Shown: positions 34,866-44,159, counted from the first letter of the stretch. The stretch is 64,000 nt of DNA from Dactylosporangium fulvum (GCF_025137375.1 NZ_CP073720.1:8890501-8954500), one strand, 5' to 3'. Program-made: numbers and translations. The notes: generated by a model not told the origin, from the sequence alone.

Positions 34866-36587
34866 ATGGGCCACGGCCATCACCACCATCACCACGAGGA
34901 CATGCCGCAGGCTGCCGGCGACGTCCCCGCGGTGCTCGACGCCTCGATCCCCGACAGCGAACTCTCCCCGGGCGACGTCTCCCGCCGCGGCTTCCTGCGC
35001 CGCGCCGGCCTGCTCGGTGCGGCCGCTGCCGCGGGCGGGGCGCTGGCCAACGCCGGTGTCGCGCACGCGCACGGCAACGACCACGGCGACTTCGACGGCT
35101 TCGACCGCCACGGCCACGGCCGGCCGGTCACCAACAACTACAAGTGGCTGGCCGGCGACCACCACATCCACACGCAGTACAGCAGCGACGGCATGTACCG
35201 GGTCGCCGACAACGTCCGGCACGCGTCCGCATTCGGCCTGGACTGGCTGGTCATCACCGACCACGGCAGCGTGAACCACGCCAAGATCGGTGTCGAGCGG
35301 GTCAACCCGCAGATCCGCGAGGCCCGCCAGGACTTCAAGGACATGCTGGTCTTCCAGGGCCTGGAGTGGAACATCCCGGCGGCCGAGCACGGCACCGTGT
35401 TCGTGCACCCGGGCTCCAACGAGGTCGCCGTCCTGAAGGAGTTCGAGAACACCTTCGACGGCTCGGTCGTCGGCTCGGTCAACCCGGCCAACGTCACCGA
35501 GGCGCTCGCGATCGCCGGCATCAAGTTCCTCGGCGACCAGGTCACCAAGCGCCGCGTGCAGGACGCGCTGTTCCTGGCCAACCACCCGGCCCGCAACGGC
35601 ATCGACTCGCCGCACGAGATCCGCGGCTGGCGCGACGCCAACCCGAAGATCGCGATCGGCTTCGAGGGCGCCCCCGGCCACCAGGCCGCCGGCATCCCGA
35701 AGCCCAGCGGCCAGGGCGACGCCCGCGGCTACTACGGCAACTCCCCCAACGCCAACTCGTTCCCCGGCTACCCGCTGGAGAGCTACCGCACGTGGGGCGG
35801 CTTCGACTGGATGACCGCCACGGTCGGCGGCCTCTGGGACAGCCTCCTCGCCGAGGGCAAGGCGTGGTGGATCACCGCGAACTCCGACTCGCACGTGGTG
35901 TTCCAGGAGACGGCGAAGCGGCCGGCGAACACCGACTTCAACGCCAACGGCTACCACTTCGACCCGGTGTACGGCCAGCCGTCGAACACCAGCGCCGGCG
36001 ACTTCTGGCCGGGCTTCTACAGCCGCACCCACGTCGGCTCGAAGAACTTCAGCTACGCCGCCGTCATGGAGGGCCTGCGGGCCGGCCGCGTCTGGGTCGA
36101 CCACGGCGGCCTGATCAGCGGCCTCGACGTGCAGGTCCGCACCAAGGGCAGCCCGGTAGGCGTCACGCTCGGCGACTCGCTGGTCGTGCGCCGCGGCCAG
36201 CGCGCCGAGCTGGTCATCAAGATCAACCTGGCGAACACGCCGAACTGGGCGAACTTCGTGCCGACCCTGGCCCGCGTGGACGTCATCCGGGGCGAGGTCC
36301 AGCCCGCCTCCGCCGACAAGGACAACTTCAAGGCCCCGAACACCAAGGTCGTAAAGTCGTTCGAGGTCAACAAGTCGACCGGCACCGTGTCGTTCACCTA
36401 CGACCTCGGCGTCGTCGACCAGTCCTTCTACGTGCGCCTCCGCGGTACCGACGGCAACCGCACCGCGCCCGGCTACCTCGGCGCCGCGATCGACCCGACC
36501 GGCCCGGCGATCGACGTCCTCGGCGACGCCGACCCGTGGAAGGACCTCTGGTTCTACGCGAACCCGATCTGGGTCTTCGCCCGGTAA
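34866..36587 (+). CDS. Tat-exported PHP-domain metallohydrolase
   Basis: A 573-residue protein starting at ATG seven bases after GGAG. The first twelve residues are MGHGHHHHHHED, a natural histidine cluster. A twin-arginine signal follows (SRRGFLRRAGLLG, about 39-66) ending near AHAHG. The mature N-terminus has a PHP-type metal site: DHHIHTQYSSDG (98-109), ITDHGS (130-135), and later TANSDSH. The C-terminal 170 residues look like a beta-rich domain. PHP enzymes are metal-dependent phosphoesterases; export folded via Tat suits a metalloenzyme. Substrate is unknown. It shares a TAATG overlap with the next gene. Confidence 0.85.
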   Translation: MGHGHHHHHHEDMPQAAGDVPAVLDASIPDSELSPGDVSRRGFLRRAGLLGAAAAAGGALANAGVAHAHGNDHGDFDGFDRHGHGRPVTNNYKWLAGDHHIHTQYSSDGMYRVADNVRHASAFGLDWLVITDHGSVNHAKIGVERVNPQIREARQDFKDMLVFQGLEWNIPAAEHGTVFVHPGSNEVAVLKEFENTFDGSVVGSVNPANVTEALAIAGIKFLGDQVTKRRVQDALFLANHPARNGIDSPHEIRGWRDANPKIAIGFEGAPGHQAAGIPKPSGQGDARGYYGNSPNANSFPGYPLESYRTWGGFDWMTATVGGLWDSLLAEGKAWWITANSDSHVVFQETAKRPANTDFNANGYHFDPVYGQPSNTSAGDFWPGFYSRTHVGSKNFSYAAVMEGLRAGRVWVDHGGLISGLDVQVRTKGSPVGVTLGDSLVVRRGQRAELVIKINLANTPNWANFVPTLARVDVIRGEVQPASADKDNFKAPNTKVVKSFEVNKSTGTVSFTYDLGVVDQSFYVRLRGTDGNRTAPGYLGAAIDPTGPAIDVLGDADPWKDLWFYANPIWVFAR

Positions 36588-36964
36588 TGCTGTTCGACGA
36601 CGTGCAGGCGGCCGACCACCACATCCTGGTGGGCGGCCGCCCCGCCTTCACATACTTCTCCGAGGGCAAGGTGGCCGTAGGCTTCGAAAAGCCCCCGGAG
36701 GGCGCCCGGGCCGTCCTCTTCCCCGGTTCGGAGAAGCTGACCGGCACGATTCCGGTTTCGGCGGTACTTTCCGAGTCCGCGATCGAGCGGGTACAAATCC
36801 TCGGCGGGACGCCGGCCGTCCCGGAGATGCTGATCGACACCCGCAACTTCGTCCGCCCCCTCTGGCGCGACGGAGCACTGACGCTGATCACCCAGTTCGC
36901 GAGGAACGGCGTCCTGGTACCGTTCGAACCTCCGAACCAGACCCCGTGTTGCCACGACCACTGA
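36587..36964 (+). CDS. Unknown small protein coupled to the PHP gene
   Basis: A 125-residue protein whose ATG overlaps the PHP stop as TAATG, so translation is coupled. It has no signal peptide or membrane helix. Visible patterns are LVGGRPAFTYFSEGKVAVGF, PEGARAVLFPGSEKLTGTIP and a C-terminal CCHDH that could bind metal. I do not recognise the family. Its repeated strands suggest a small beta-rich, single-domain protein that may work on the same substrate as the PHP protein. Confidence 0.7.
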   Translation: MLFDDVQAADHHILVGGRPAFTYFSEGKVAVGFEKPPEGARAVLFPGSEKLTGTIPVSAVLSESAIERVQILGGTPAVPEMLIDTRNFVRPLWRDGALTLITQFARNGVLVPFEPPNQTPCCHDH

Positions 36965-36984
36965 TCGAGACAGGCGCCGGCCCG

Positions 36985-37490
36985 GGACGGCGCCTGACAG
37001 TGGACCTTTTGCGGCCGCCACTCCTCGCCGACCCCTGGGCCGCAAACCTGACAGCGGACTGCCGGACCGCGAGCAGACCGGACGGGCCGCCGCTTCCTCC
37101 AGAGCCGGGGCGAGCCGCAAGCTTGACGGCGGCCCAGCCGACGCGGGTGCCGATCCGACCGGGCCCGGGGACGAACCGCACACCTAACCGCGGACCAGCC
37201 AGCGCGGGTGCCGATCCAGCCAGACCCGAGGACGAACCGCACACCTAACCGCGGACCGACCGGCGCGACCGCCGATCCAGCCGAACCCGGAACGAACCGC
37301 AAGCTTGACGGCGGACCAGCCGACGCAACCGCCGGCCCAGCCGGACCCGGGGACGAGCCGCGCACCTGACCCGCGGGCTAGCCGATGTGGTTGTCGGTCC
37401 CGACCGGACCAGGGACGAGCCGCACATCTGACCGCAGGCCAGCCGGCGCGGCCGTTCCCGCCGGAGCAGGGACAAGCCGCAGGCCTGATT
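36985..37490. repeat. Degenerate 60-61-bp tandem repeat, about eight units
   Basis: A unit with the core ACGAACCGCACACCTGACCG recurs at about 37171, 37232, 37291, 37353, 37414 and 37472, with older copies to the left near 37040 and 37110. Spacing is 58 to 61 bases. Divergence between units is about 20-30 percent by eye, indicating an old array. Confidence 0.8.
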
Positions 37491-37642
37491 GGCGAGCCTA
37501 GAAAAGACGGGCAGTCAATTGCCTCCCGGGATGCCCGCCGTACGGGTTGCCGCTGGTCAGCCATTCGCGCTGCCACTCCGGCGGTCACCTGATGCGGACA
37601 TTTCCGGCATCACGGTGCATCGACAAACGGGAATATATGCCG

Positions 37643-37706
37643 TTTTTCATGATCCCGAAGACTTGATGCTTGCCGGGCGACACAAAGTCTTCGGGATCAT
37701 GAAAAA
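37643..37706. terminator. 22-bp-arm hairpin with CATGATC core
   Basis: Perfect arms (TTTTTCATGATCCCGAAGAC and two more bases) flank a 20-base loop. A run of T precedes and a run of A follows, so each strand ends the stem in a T-run as in classical intrinsic terminators. It lies between convergent genes. Confidence 0.82.
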
Positions 37707-37825
37707 GTCATGCCGAAGGTTCGACAATCATCGATGCGATCCCACATCGTGGGGCACTACGCAGTCGCGTGACAGCAAGCGCACGCACGGTGAGATTCAC
37801 AAATGCATTCCGCCGGGAGGAGGAC

Positions 37826-37870
37826 GCTAGGAGGAAAGCCGCTAGGAGGAAAGCCGCCAGAAGGAAAGCC
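37826..37870. repeat. 15-bp tandem triplicate
   Basis: Three adjacent copies of GCTAGGAGGAAAGCC, the third with two changes, each containing an AGGAGG-like ribosome-site core. Minus-strand translation gives an AAFLL five-residue repeat, but no gene context supports it. Confidence 0.8.
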
Positions 37871-37980
37871 GCCAGCTTGCAAGCCTCTATCTGGCCCGAT
37901 ATCGAGCAGGACCCGACGGCCCGACGACCGGTGCAGCCGCCCGCCCGACCCGAACCGGCCACCCGACTCGAGCCAGTCGA

Positions 37981-38155
37981 CCTGAACCGCCCGCCCGAAC
38001 CGGCCGACCCGAACCGGCCGACCGACCCGAACCAGTCGACCTGAACCGCCCGCCCGAACCGGCCGACCCGAACCGGCCGACCGACCCGAACCAGTCAACC
38101 TGAACCGCCCGCCCGAACCGGCCGGCCCGAACCGGCCGACCGAAACGCCTGGGCC
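37981..38155. repeat. 59-bp tandem repeat, three copies
   Basis: Copies start at 37981, 38040 and 38099 with CCTGAACCGCCCGCCCGAAC. The first two differ at one base; the third diverges after about 48 bases. Each unit contains smaller repeats of CGAACCGGCCGACC. Near identity shows recent duplication or homogenisation, in contrast to the older 61-bp array nearby. Confidence 0.88.
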
Positions 38156-38274
38156 ACACCGAACCAGTCGATCCGAACTGACCGATCCGAACTGACCGAC
38201 CCGAACCGGCCGACCTGAACCAGCCTGGGGCCACGCCGGCCCCGACCGCGCCGGCGCCGGCTGCCGGACGAGGG

Positions 38275-39078
38275 CTACGTCGTCAGGGTCGGGACCACCG
38301 GGTTGGGGATGGCGCCGCCGAAGCGGCGGTCGCGCTTGGCGAACACCTCGCAGGCGTACCACAGGTGGCGGCGGTCGAAGTCGGGCCACAACGTGTCCAC
38401 CGACACGAACTCGGCGTACGCCGCCTGCCAGATCATGAAGTTTGACGTCCGCATCTCGCCGGAGCTGCGGACCATCAAGTCGACGTCCGGCAGGTCGGGC
38501 TCATCGAGGTACCGCGCGAAGGTCTTCTCCGAGATCCGATCCGCCTTCAGCCTGCCGGCCGCGACGTCCTCGGCGATGCGGGCCGCCGCGTCCGCGATCT
38601 CGGCCCGCCCGCCGTAGTTCACGCACATCGTGAACGTGAGCTTGTCGTTGTGGCGGGTGAGCTGCTCCGCGTATTCGAGCTCGCTAATGACCGAGCGCCA
38701 CAGCCTGGGGCGACGGCCCGCCCAGCGGACACGGATGCCCATCTCGTGGAACTCGTCGCGGCGCCGGTGGATGACCTCGCGGTTGAAGTTCATCAGGAAG
38801 CGGACCTCGTCGGGCGAGCGCTTCCAGTTCTCGGTCGAGAACGCGTACGCGCTGATGTACTTCACGCCGAGCTCCAGCGCCCCCTCGATCACGTCGAACA
38901 GGGCCGCCTCGCCGGCGGTGTGCCCGGCGGTGCGGGGCAGGCCGCGCTGCTTCGCCCAGCGGCCGTTGCCGTCCATGATGATCGCCACGTGCTGCGGCAC
39001 GGCCTCCTTGGGCAGCGCCGGCGGACGCGCGCCGGTCGGGTGCGGCGACGGTGGACGGAAGTCCCTGGCTCTGCTCAC
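38275..39078 (-). CDS. uppS: Isoprenyl transferase (undecaprenyl/decaprenyl diphosphate synthase type)
   Basis: A 267-residue cis-prenyltransferase that makes the polyprenyl carrier lipid for peptidoglycan. Key motifs: HVAIIMDGNGRWAKQRGL with the catalytic Asp, AFSTENWKRSPDEV, and the C-terminal DLMVRSSGEMRTSNFMIWQ. The terminal SGE (rather than SGDLR-type IRTGGE) still carries the acidic ligand. The GTG start overlaps the recO stop (GTGA). It is a backbone gene in the order era-recO-uppS. Confidence 0.96.
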   Translation of the reverse strand: MSRARDFRPPSPHPTGARPPALPKEAVPQHVAIIMDGNGRWAKQRGLPRTAGHTAGEAALFDVIEGALELGVKYISAYAFSTENWKRSPDEVRFLMNFNREVIHRRRDEFHEMGIRVRWAGRRPRLWRSVISELEYAEQLTRHNDKLTFTMCVNYGGRAEIADAAARIAEDVAAGRLKADRISEKTFARYLDEPDLPDVDLMVRSSGEMRTSNFMIWQAAYAEFVSVDTLWPDFDRRHLWYACEVFAKRDRRFGGAIPNPVVPTLTT

Positions 39079-39902
39079 GAAGCGTTGTCCTTTCCGTGGT
39101 GACGATCCGCGCCGCGTTCACCGTGGAGGTCACGCGCCGCAGGCGTCGGCCGGCCACGGTCGTCCCTGTCGACCAGCGGAAGCGAGCGTAGCGCGCGCTC
39201 CAAATGCCACTGCAGGTGCGCGGCGACGAGCCCGCTGGCCTCGCGCCGGAAGACGGCTTCGCTCGCGTCGGCGGTCGCCCAGTCACCGTCCGCGAGGGCC
39301 ACCATGAGGTCGATCGTCGCAGGCGCGGGGTGGCCGGCACCGGGCGGGCGGCAGTCGGGACAGACGGCGCCGCCGGCCGGCACCGAGAAGCCACGGTGCG
39401 GCCCCGCCGTGCCGCACACCGCGCACTCGCGCAGCGCCGGGGCCCACCCGGCGACGCTCATCGAGCGCAGCAGGTAGGCGTCGAGGACGAGGCTGCTGGC
39501 GTGGTCGCCGAGGGCCAGGGCGCGCATCGCCCCGAGCGTCAGCAGGTACAACCGAAGCGACGGCTCCTGCTCGACCGGCGTGAGGCGCTCGGCCGTCTCG
39601 GCGATGGCGCTGGCGACCGTGTACCTCGGGTAGTCGTCCAGGAACCGGCGGCCGAACAGGTCGACGCCCTCGACCTGGCTGATGACGTCGAGCGTGCGCC
39701 CCTCCAGCAGTTGTACGTCGACGTGCCCGAACGGCTCCAGCCGGCCGCCGAACTTCGACGTGGTGCGGCGCACCCCCTTGGCGACGGCCCGGATGCGCCC
39801 GTGCCGCCGGGTGAACAGGGTCACGATGCGATCCGACTCGCCGAGCTTCTGTAGGCGCAGCACCACCGCGTCGTCCCGATAGAGCTTGCCCCGGAAGCTC
39901 AT
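39075..39902 (-). CDS. recO: DNA repair protein RecO
   Basis: A 275-residue protein with an N-terminal OB fold (DDAVVLRLQKLGESDRIVTLFTRRHG, first part diagnostic), a helical middle, and a zinc finger with two CxxC pairs (CAVCGT and VCPDC). RecO loads RecA onto SSB-coated DNA with RecR. Its ATG overlaps the era stop (TGATG) and its stop overlaps the uppS start, so era-recO-uppS is a tightly coupled operon. Confidence 0.95.
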   Translation of the reverse strand: MSFRGKLYRDDAVVLRLQKLGESDRIVTLFTRRHGRIRAVAKGVRRTTSKFGGRLEPFGHVDVQLLEGRTLDVISQVEGVDLFGRRFLDDYPRYTVASAIAETAERLTPVEQEPSLRLYLLTLGAMRALALGDHASSLVLDAYLLRSMSVAGWAPALRECAVCGTAGPHRGFSVPAGGAVCPDCRPPGAGHPAPATIDLMVALADGDWATADASEAVFRREASGLVAAHLQWHLERALRSLPLVDRDDRGRPTPAARDLHGERGADRHHGKDNAS

Positions 39903-40801
39903 CAGAACCCCAGGCGACGCAACTGCTTGGGATCGCGCTGCCAGTCCTTGGCGACCCGCACGTGCAGGTCGAGGTACACGCGGACGCCGAGGAGGTCCTC
40001 GATCTCGCGCCGCGCGCGGATGCCGACGTCCTTGAGGCGGCTCGCGCGGTGCCCGATGACGATCGCCTTCTGGCTGGACCGCTCGACGTAGATGTCGGCG
40101 AAGACCTTGGTCGCGGCGCCGTCCTCGCCCGGGATGACCTCCTCGACCAGCACCGCGATCGAGTGCGGCAGCTCGTCGCGCACGCCTTCGAGGGCCGCCT
40201 CGCGGATGAGCTCGGCCATCAGCACGTGCTCGGGCTCGTCGGTGATCATGCCCTCGGGGTACAGCTGCGGCGAGCTCGGCAGGTGCCCGATCATCACGTC
40301 GACGAGCGTCTCGACCTGCTCACCCGAGACGGCGCTGACCGGCACGATGTCGGCGAAGTCGCCGAGGTCCTGCACGGCGAGCAACCGCTCGGCCAGCTGT
40401 CCCTTGTCGACCAGGTCGGTCTTGGTGACCACGGCGATCAGCTTCGCCTTGAGCGCGGCGATCTCGCTGCTGATGAACCGGTCGCCGGGGCCGATCGCCT
40501 CGTCGGCCGGCAGGCACAGCCCGATGACGTCGGTCTCGCTCCAGGTGGCCCGGACCAGGTCGTTGAGCCGCTCACCGAGCAGCGTGCGCGGCCGGTGCAG
40601 CCCGGGGGTGTCGACCAGCACGAGCTGCGCGTCGGGCCGGTGGACGACGCCGCGCACGGTATGCCGGGTGGTCTGCGGCTTCGCCGAAGTAATCGCGATC
40701 TTCTGCCCGACGATCGCGTTGGTGAGCGTCGACTTGCCGGCGTTGGGACGTCCGACGAAGCAGGCGAAGCCCGCGTGGTAGTCCTCGGAGGTGTGCTGCA
40801 C
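39902..40801 (-). CDS. era: GTPase Era
   Basis: A 299-residue ribosome-assembly GTPase. The G motifs are GRPNAGKST (G1), VDTPG (G3) and TKTDL (G4). The C-terminal KH domain with QKAIVIGHRASRLKDVGIRA binds 16S rRNA near the anti-Shine-Dalgarno end. The start is GTG. It lies 15 bases downstream of the FHA-FtsK gene, which separates it from its usual neighbour, the cytidine-deaminase-like gene. Confidence 0.96.
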   Translation of the reverse strand: MQHTSEDYHAGFACFVGRPNAGKSTLTNAIVGQKIAITSAKPQTTRHTVRGVVHRPDAQLVLVDTPGLHRPRTLLGERLNDLVRATWSETDVIGLCLPADEAIGPGDRFISSEIAALKAKLIAVVTKTDLVDKGQLAERLLAVQDLGDFADIVPVSAVSGEQVETLVDVMIGHLPSSPQLYPEGMITDEPEHVLMAELIREAALEGVRDELPHSIAVLVEEVIPGEDGAATKVFADIYVERSSQKAIVIGHRASRLKDVGIRARREIEDLLGVRVYLDLHVRVAKDWQRDPKQLRRLGF

Positions 40802-40816
40802 GATGCTTCAGCGTAC

Positions 40817-43800
40817 TCAGACTTCCAGCTGCAACTGGCGGGGGCGTTGTGCAGGTGTTGTGACGGTCGTTCCCGGGAGGGCCACCTGCAGCTCAACGGT
40901 GCCTTCCACGAGCCCCCGGCCGACGGAGCGGAGCACGATCCGGCCGGGCATGAGGCGTGCGAGTGAGGTCGGTACCGCGCTGCGCTGCTCGGTGGCGAGC
41001 ACGAGGTGGACACCGACCGCCTTGCCGTCCGCCGCCACCCTCGTGAGTGCGTCGTTGAGCAGCACGTCGTGGCCGTCGACGAGCACCAGCACGCGGGCGC
41101 CGTGGTGCTCGGCGAGCGCGGCCCGCTCCACGACGAGGTTCTCGATGGTGCGCAGCAGCTCCAGGGCGGCGGCGCCGCTGACCCGGTACACGCGCAGGGC
41201 GGTGCCGTCGTAGCGGCGGGCGAAGGTGGCCGCGATCGTGTCGAGCAGCGTGGTCTTCCCCGCGCCGGCCGGGCCGTAGATCAGCAGGTGGCCGAGCTCG
41301 TCGAGGTCGAGCTGCCAGACCTGGCGGGTCTGCGAGTTCGGCAGGTCGACCATGCCGATCGGCGCCGCGAACGCCGGGCCGTCGGGGAGGTCCAGCTCGT
41401 CGAGCGTGTACGTGGCGGCGAGCGGCGGTTGCCAGGCCCGCGGCTGGTCCGGCACACGGGCCTCCCGGTGCGCGGCGTCGATCGCCTCGACCAGCCGCTG
41501 CAGGTCGGTCTGGTCGCCGTCCTCGGTCACCGGGTCGGCGGCGTCGGCGTCGAGGCCGGACTCGAAACGGACCTCGGTGATCGTCGTCGGCAGGGCGCGC
41601 CGGCCGTTCGGCGAGCGGACGCCGCCGTAGGCGACCTGCACCGGCTCCGGCTCCCCACCGCCGGCACGCACGAACGCCCGGCCGGGCAGCAGCGGGGACA
41701 GGTGGGCGGCGTCCGGCCGTTCGAGCACCTCGAGGCTGTCGACCTCCTCCTCGACCCGCAGCGCGATCCGCAGCGACGCCTCGGCGCGCAGGTCGTCGTC
41801 GACCACACCGTGTGGCGCCGCCGTGGCGAGCAGGAGGTGTACGCCCGAGTTCCGCCCCCTGCGGGCCACCTCGCGCAGGCCGGTCACGAACTCGGCCGCC
41901 ACGGCGGCGAACTCGGCGACCACGATGAGCAGGTTGGCCGGGGCGGCCGCCGGGTGCTTACGCTCCATCTCGGTGATGTCCTTGACGCCGTGGCGGCGCA
42001 GGATCGCCTCCCGGCGCCGGACCTCCGCGTTGAGCGAGATCAGGACCCGGCGGGCCTGGTGCTGGTCGTCGTCGGCGAACAGCCCGACCGTGTGCGGCAG
42101 CGCGACGCACCCGGCGAACGTGCCGGCCCCCGGCTCGTCCACGAGCACGAAGGTGAGCCGGTTCGCCGGGTAGGTCGCGGCGAGCGCGGCGAGGTACGAC
42201 CGCAGCAGCCAGGAGCGGCCCGAGCCGGCGACCCCGGTGACAAGGCCGTGCGGGCCGTCGCGGCGCAGGTCGACGGTGACCGGCCCGGTGCCGCCGAGGC
42301 CGACGGGCGCGCCCAGGCCGCGGTCGCGGGTCGCCGGCACCCACCGCTTGACGATCGCGCTCGGGGTGACCTCCCCGAGGTTCAGCACTTCGGCGAGCGG
42401 CGCGATGCGCGGTGCCGCGCCGCCGGCCGCGTCCCGGGTGGCGGCGAGGGCGCGGGCGACCCGGTCGGCGACGGTCGGGCTCAGCCCGTCCGCCTGCTGC
42501 CTGACCACCCCGGCGGGGAGGTCCTCGGCCCGCTCGGCGCCCACCAGCAGGCTGATGCCGCCCCGCGGGCCGTCTTCGACCAGCCGGGCCAGCGCCTCAG
42601 GCCGTACCAGATCCGGATCCGGAAGCACGACCACCACGTGCGGCGTGAACGCCTCCGCGATCGCGTGCCGTCCCCGCCGGCGCTGGCGCAGGAGCGCCTC
42701 CACGAGCGCGATGATGCGGTCCCGGTCGTCCTCGTCGGCGGCGATGGTCCGCGCGCCGGGCGCGATCGCGGCGGTCAGCGTGCGGGTGTGCGGCAGCCAG
42801 CCGGTCCAGGTCCACCGCGCCACGTCGTCGGGGTGGCACAGGACGACCAGCCCCAGGTCGTTGGGGCGGACGAGGGTGGCCAGCTGGACGGCCCACGAGC
42901 GCAGCACGGCCTCGCGGGTGTCGCCTGTGACACCGAGCGCGCCGAGCGTGCGCAGGTCCGCCTCGACCGGCACGTCGAGGTCGACGGCGTGCTTCTCACG
43001 CAGGGCGGTGATCCGGTCGGTGTGCGCGGGGTCGAAGTCGCCGGTCGTCGCCGCCTGCTCGAACCGCAGCCGGCTCGGCTGGTCCGCGGTGCCGGTGCGC
43101 AGCACGAGGAAGTCCCGGTCGTCGGGGCGGCGGGTGGGCTGTTCGTGGCGCTCGGCGGCCCGTGCCAGATGCGCCAGGCTCGGTACCTCGGCCCGCCGGC
43201 TGCGCATGACGGACCGGTGCTTGACGGCCGCGTCGACCTCGGCCCGGTCCATGGCCGCGGCGAACTCGGCGGCCGGATCGGCCGGGTTCCGCCGGAACCG
43301 GCGCTTCTTGAGCGGTTGCGGTACCGCTGGAAGCCACACGGCCGGCGGCGGCCCCTTCGGCGCGGGCTGCTCCCCGGGCACCTCCTCGACGGTGATCAGG
43401 GTGGCGCCGAGGCGCAGCAGCTGGCCGTTCGTCAGGGTGACGGTGCCCTGGAGCGGCTCCCCGTCCAGCTTCGTGCCGACCGGCGAGCGCAGGTCGGTCG
43501 CGGCGACCTCGTGGCTGCCGATGCCGAGATGCAGGTGCCGCCGGCCCGCGGTCGGGTCGTTGAGCACCAGGTCACCGGCGGGATCGGTGCCGATGACAAA
43601 CTCGCCCTGCCGCAGCGGTAGCCAGGTCCCGGCGTCCGGGCCGGCGACGACGAGCAGCTCGAACCGGTGGTCCCCGTCGTCCTTCGGCAGCGGCGGCTGC
43701 TCGGGCGGGCCGAGCAGGAGGATGTCGCCACAGCGCAGGCCTTGCTCGCCGACGGGCTTGGCCGGGTCGAGCCGATTGCCGGTGCGCTCCAGCCAGGCCC

Positions 43801-43960
43801 AGGTGGTCTGCTGGGGGCGGTCCGCCGGGTCGAGGGTGGCGAGGTACGCGGTGATCAGCTGGGTGACGCTGCCACCGGGGTCGGCACGCAGGCGGACCGT
43901 CCGGTCCATGGTCGCCGTCGAATCCCGGCGCGCCACCCGCACGTCGATCAGCAGGTCCAT
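40817..43960 (-). CDS. Orphan FHA-domain FtsK/SpoIIIE (EccC-like) ATPase
   Basis: A 1047-residue protein starting at ATG about ten bases after GGAAGG. Residues 1-85 resemble a YukD-like ubiquitin fold; a forkhead-associated domain spans about 100-190 (FVIGTDPAGDLVLNDPTAGR, then SPVGTKLDG). Two FtsK/SpoIIIE ATPase domains follow: one near residue 575 with a degenerate P-loop (GVAGSGRSW), and one at 896 with an intact P-loop (GPAGAGKTT). No membrane helices are evident. The layout recalls type VII secretion ATPases, yet no WXG100, EccB, EccD or mycosin gene is present. Function is unknown. Confidence 0.82.
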   Translation of the reverse strand: MDLLIDVRVARRDSTATMDRTVRLRADPGGSVTQLITAYLATLDPADRPQQTTWAWLERTGNRLDPAKPVGEQGLRCGDILLLGPPEQPPLPKDDGDHRFELLVVAGPDAGTWLPLRQGEFVIGTDPAGDLVLNDPTAGRRHLHLGIGSHEVAATDLRSPVGTKLDGEPLQGTVTLTNGQLLRLGATLITVEEVPGEQPAPKGPPPAVWLPAVPQPLKKRRFRRNPADPAAEFAAAMDRAEVDAAVKHRSVMRSRRAEVPSLAHLARAAERHEQPTRRPDDRDFLVLRTGTADQPSRLRFEQAATTGDFDPAHTDRITALREKHAVDLDVPVEADLRTLGALGVTGDTREAVLRSWAVQLATLVRPNDLGLVVLCHPDDVARWTWTGWLPHTRTLTAAIAPGARTIAADEDDRDRIIALVEALLRQRRRGRHAIAEAFTPHVVVVLPDPDLVRPEALARLVEDGPRGGISLLVGAERAEDLPAGVVRQQADGLSPTVADRVARALAATRDAAGGAAPRIAPLAEVLNLGEVTPSAIVKRWVPATRDRGLGAPVGLGGTGPVTVDLRRDGPHGLVTGVAGSGRSWLLRSYLAALAATYPANRLTFVLVDEPGAGTFAGCVALPHTVGLFADDDQHQARRVLISLNAEVRRREAILRRHGVKDITEMERKHPAAAPANLLIVVAEFAAVAAEFVTGLREVARRGRNSGVHLLLATAAPHGVVDDDLRAEASLRIALRVEEEVDSLEVLERPDAAHLSPLLPGRAFVRAGGGEPEPVQVAYGGVRSPNGRRALPTTITEVRFESGLDADAADPVTEDGDQTDLQRLVEAIDAAHREARVPDQPRAWQPPLAATYTLDELDLPDGPAFAAPIGMVDLPNSQTRQVWQLDLDELGHLLIYGPAGAGKTTLLDTIAATFARRYDGTALRVYRVSGAAALELLRTIENLVVERAALAEHHGARVLVLVDGHDVLLNDALTRVAADGKAVGVHLVLATEQRSAVPTSLARLMPGRIVLRSVGRGLVEGTVELQVALPGTTVTTPAQRPRQLQLEV

Positions 43961-44159
43961 GGACCGGCACCTTCCTTCCCGCGCAGCGTTATCCGTCGTC
44001 GGTCTCCAGAAAGCCTGGTGGCGGGGCGGACGCACTGCAGGGCTCTGCCCTCGACAGTAAGCGCCGCGACGCCGAGTGGATCGCATCGACGCGCGCCAGG
44101 ATTTCGCGTTATACGCTCCTAAAACGGGCGAAATGCCGCGCGGGTTACCCTCGTGGACC

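Larger units (their letters stand above)
36965..38274. other. 1.3-kb gene-free tract of tandem repeats
   Basis: No convincing gene lies between the small PHP-coupled gene and uppS. Long open frames on the minus strand encode glycine-, arginine- and serine-rich sequence that shifts frame at every repeat because the periods (about 61 and exactly 59 bp) are not multiples of three. The tract holds two tandem-repeat blocks, a 15-bp triplicate and one long hairpin, listed separately. Confidence 0.75.

Noticed and set aside
37826..37870. Pentapeptide-repeat protein
   Set aside because: The 15-bp triplicate gives AAFLL, not the A(N/D)LXX pattern, and only three units occur.
36985..38155. CRISPR array
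   Set aside because: Repeats are directly adjacent with no unique spacers of constant length and no cas genes lie nearby.
36394..38389. Minus-strand glycine/arginine/serine-rich open frames over the repeat arrays
   Set aside because: The repeat periods of about 61 and 59 bp shift frame at each copy, so the apparent peptide repeats are by-products of base composition; no start context or conserved domain is present.
40817..43960. Complete type VII (ESX) secretion locus
   Set aside because: Only an EccC-like ATPase is present; no WXG100, EccB, EccD, EccE or mycosin genes are nearby.
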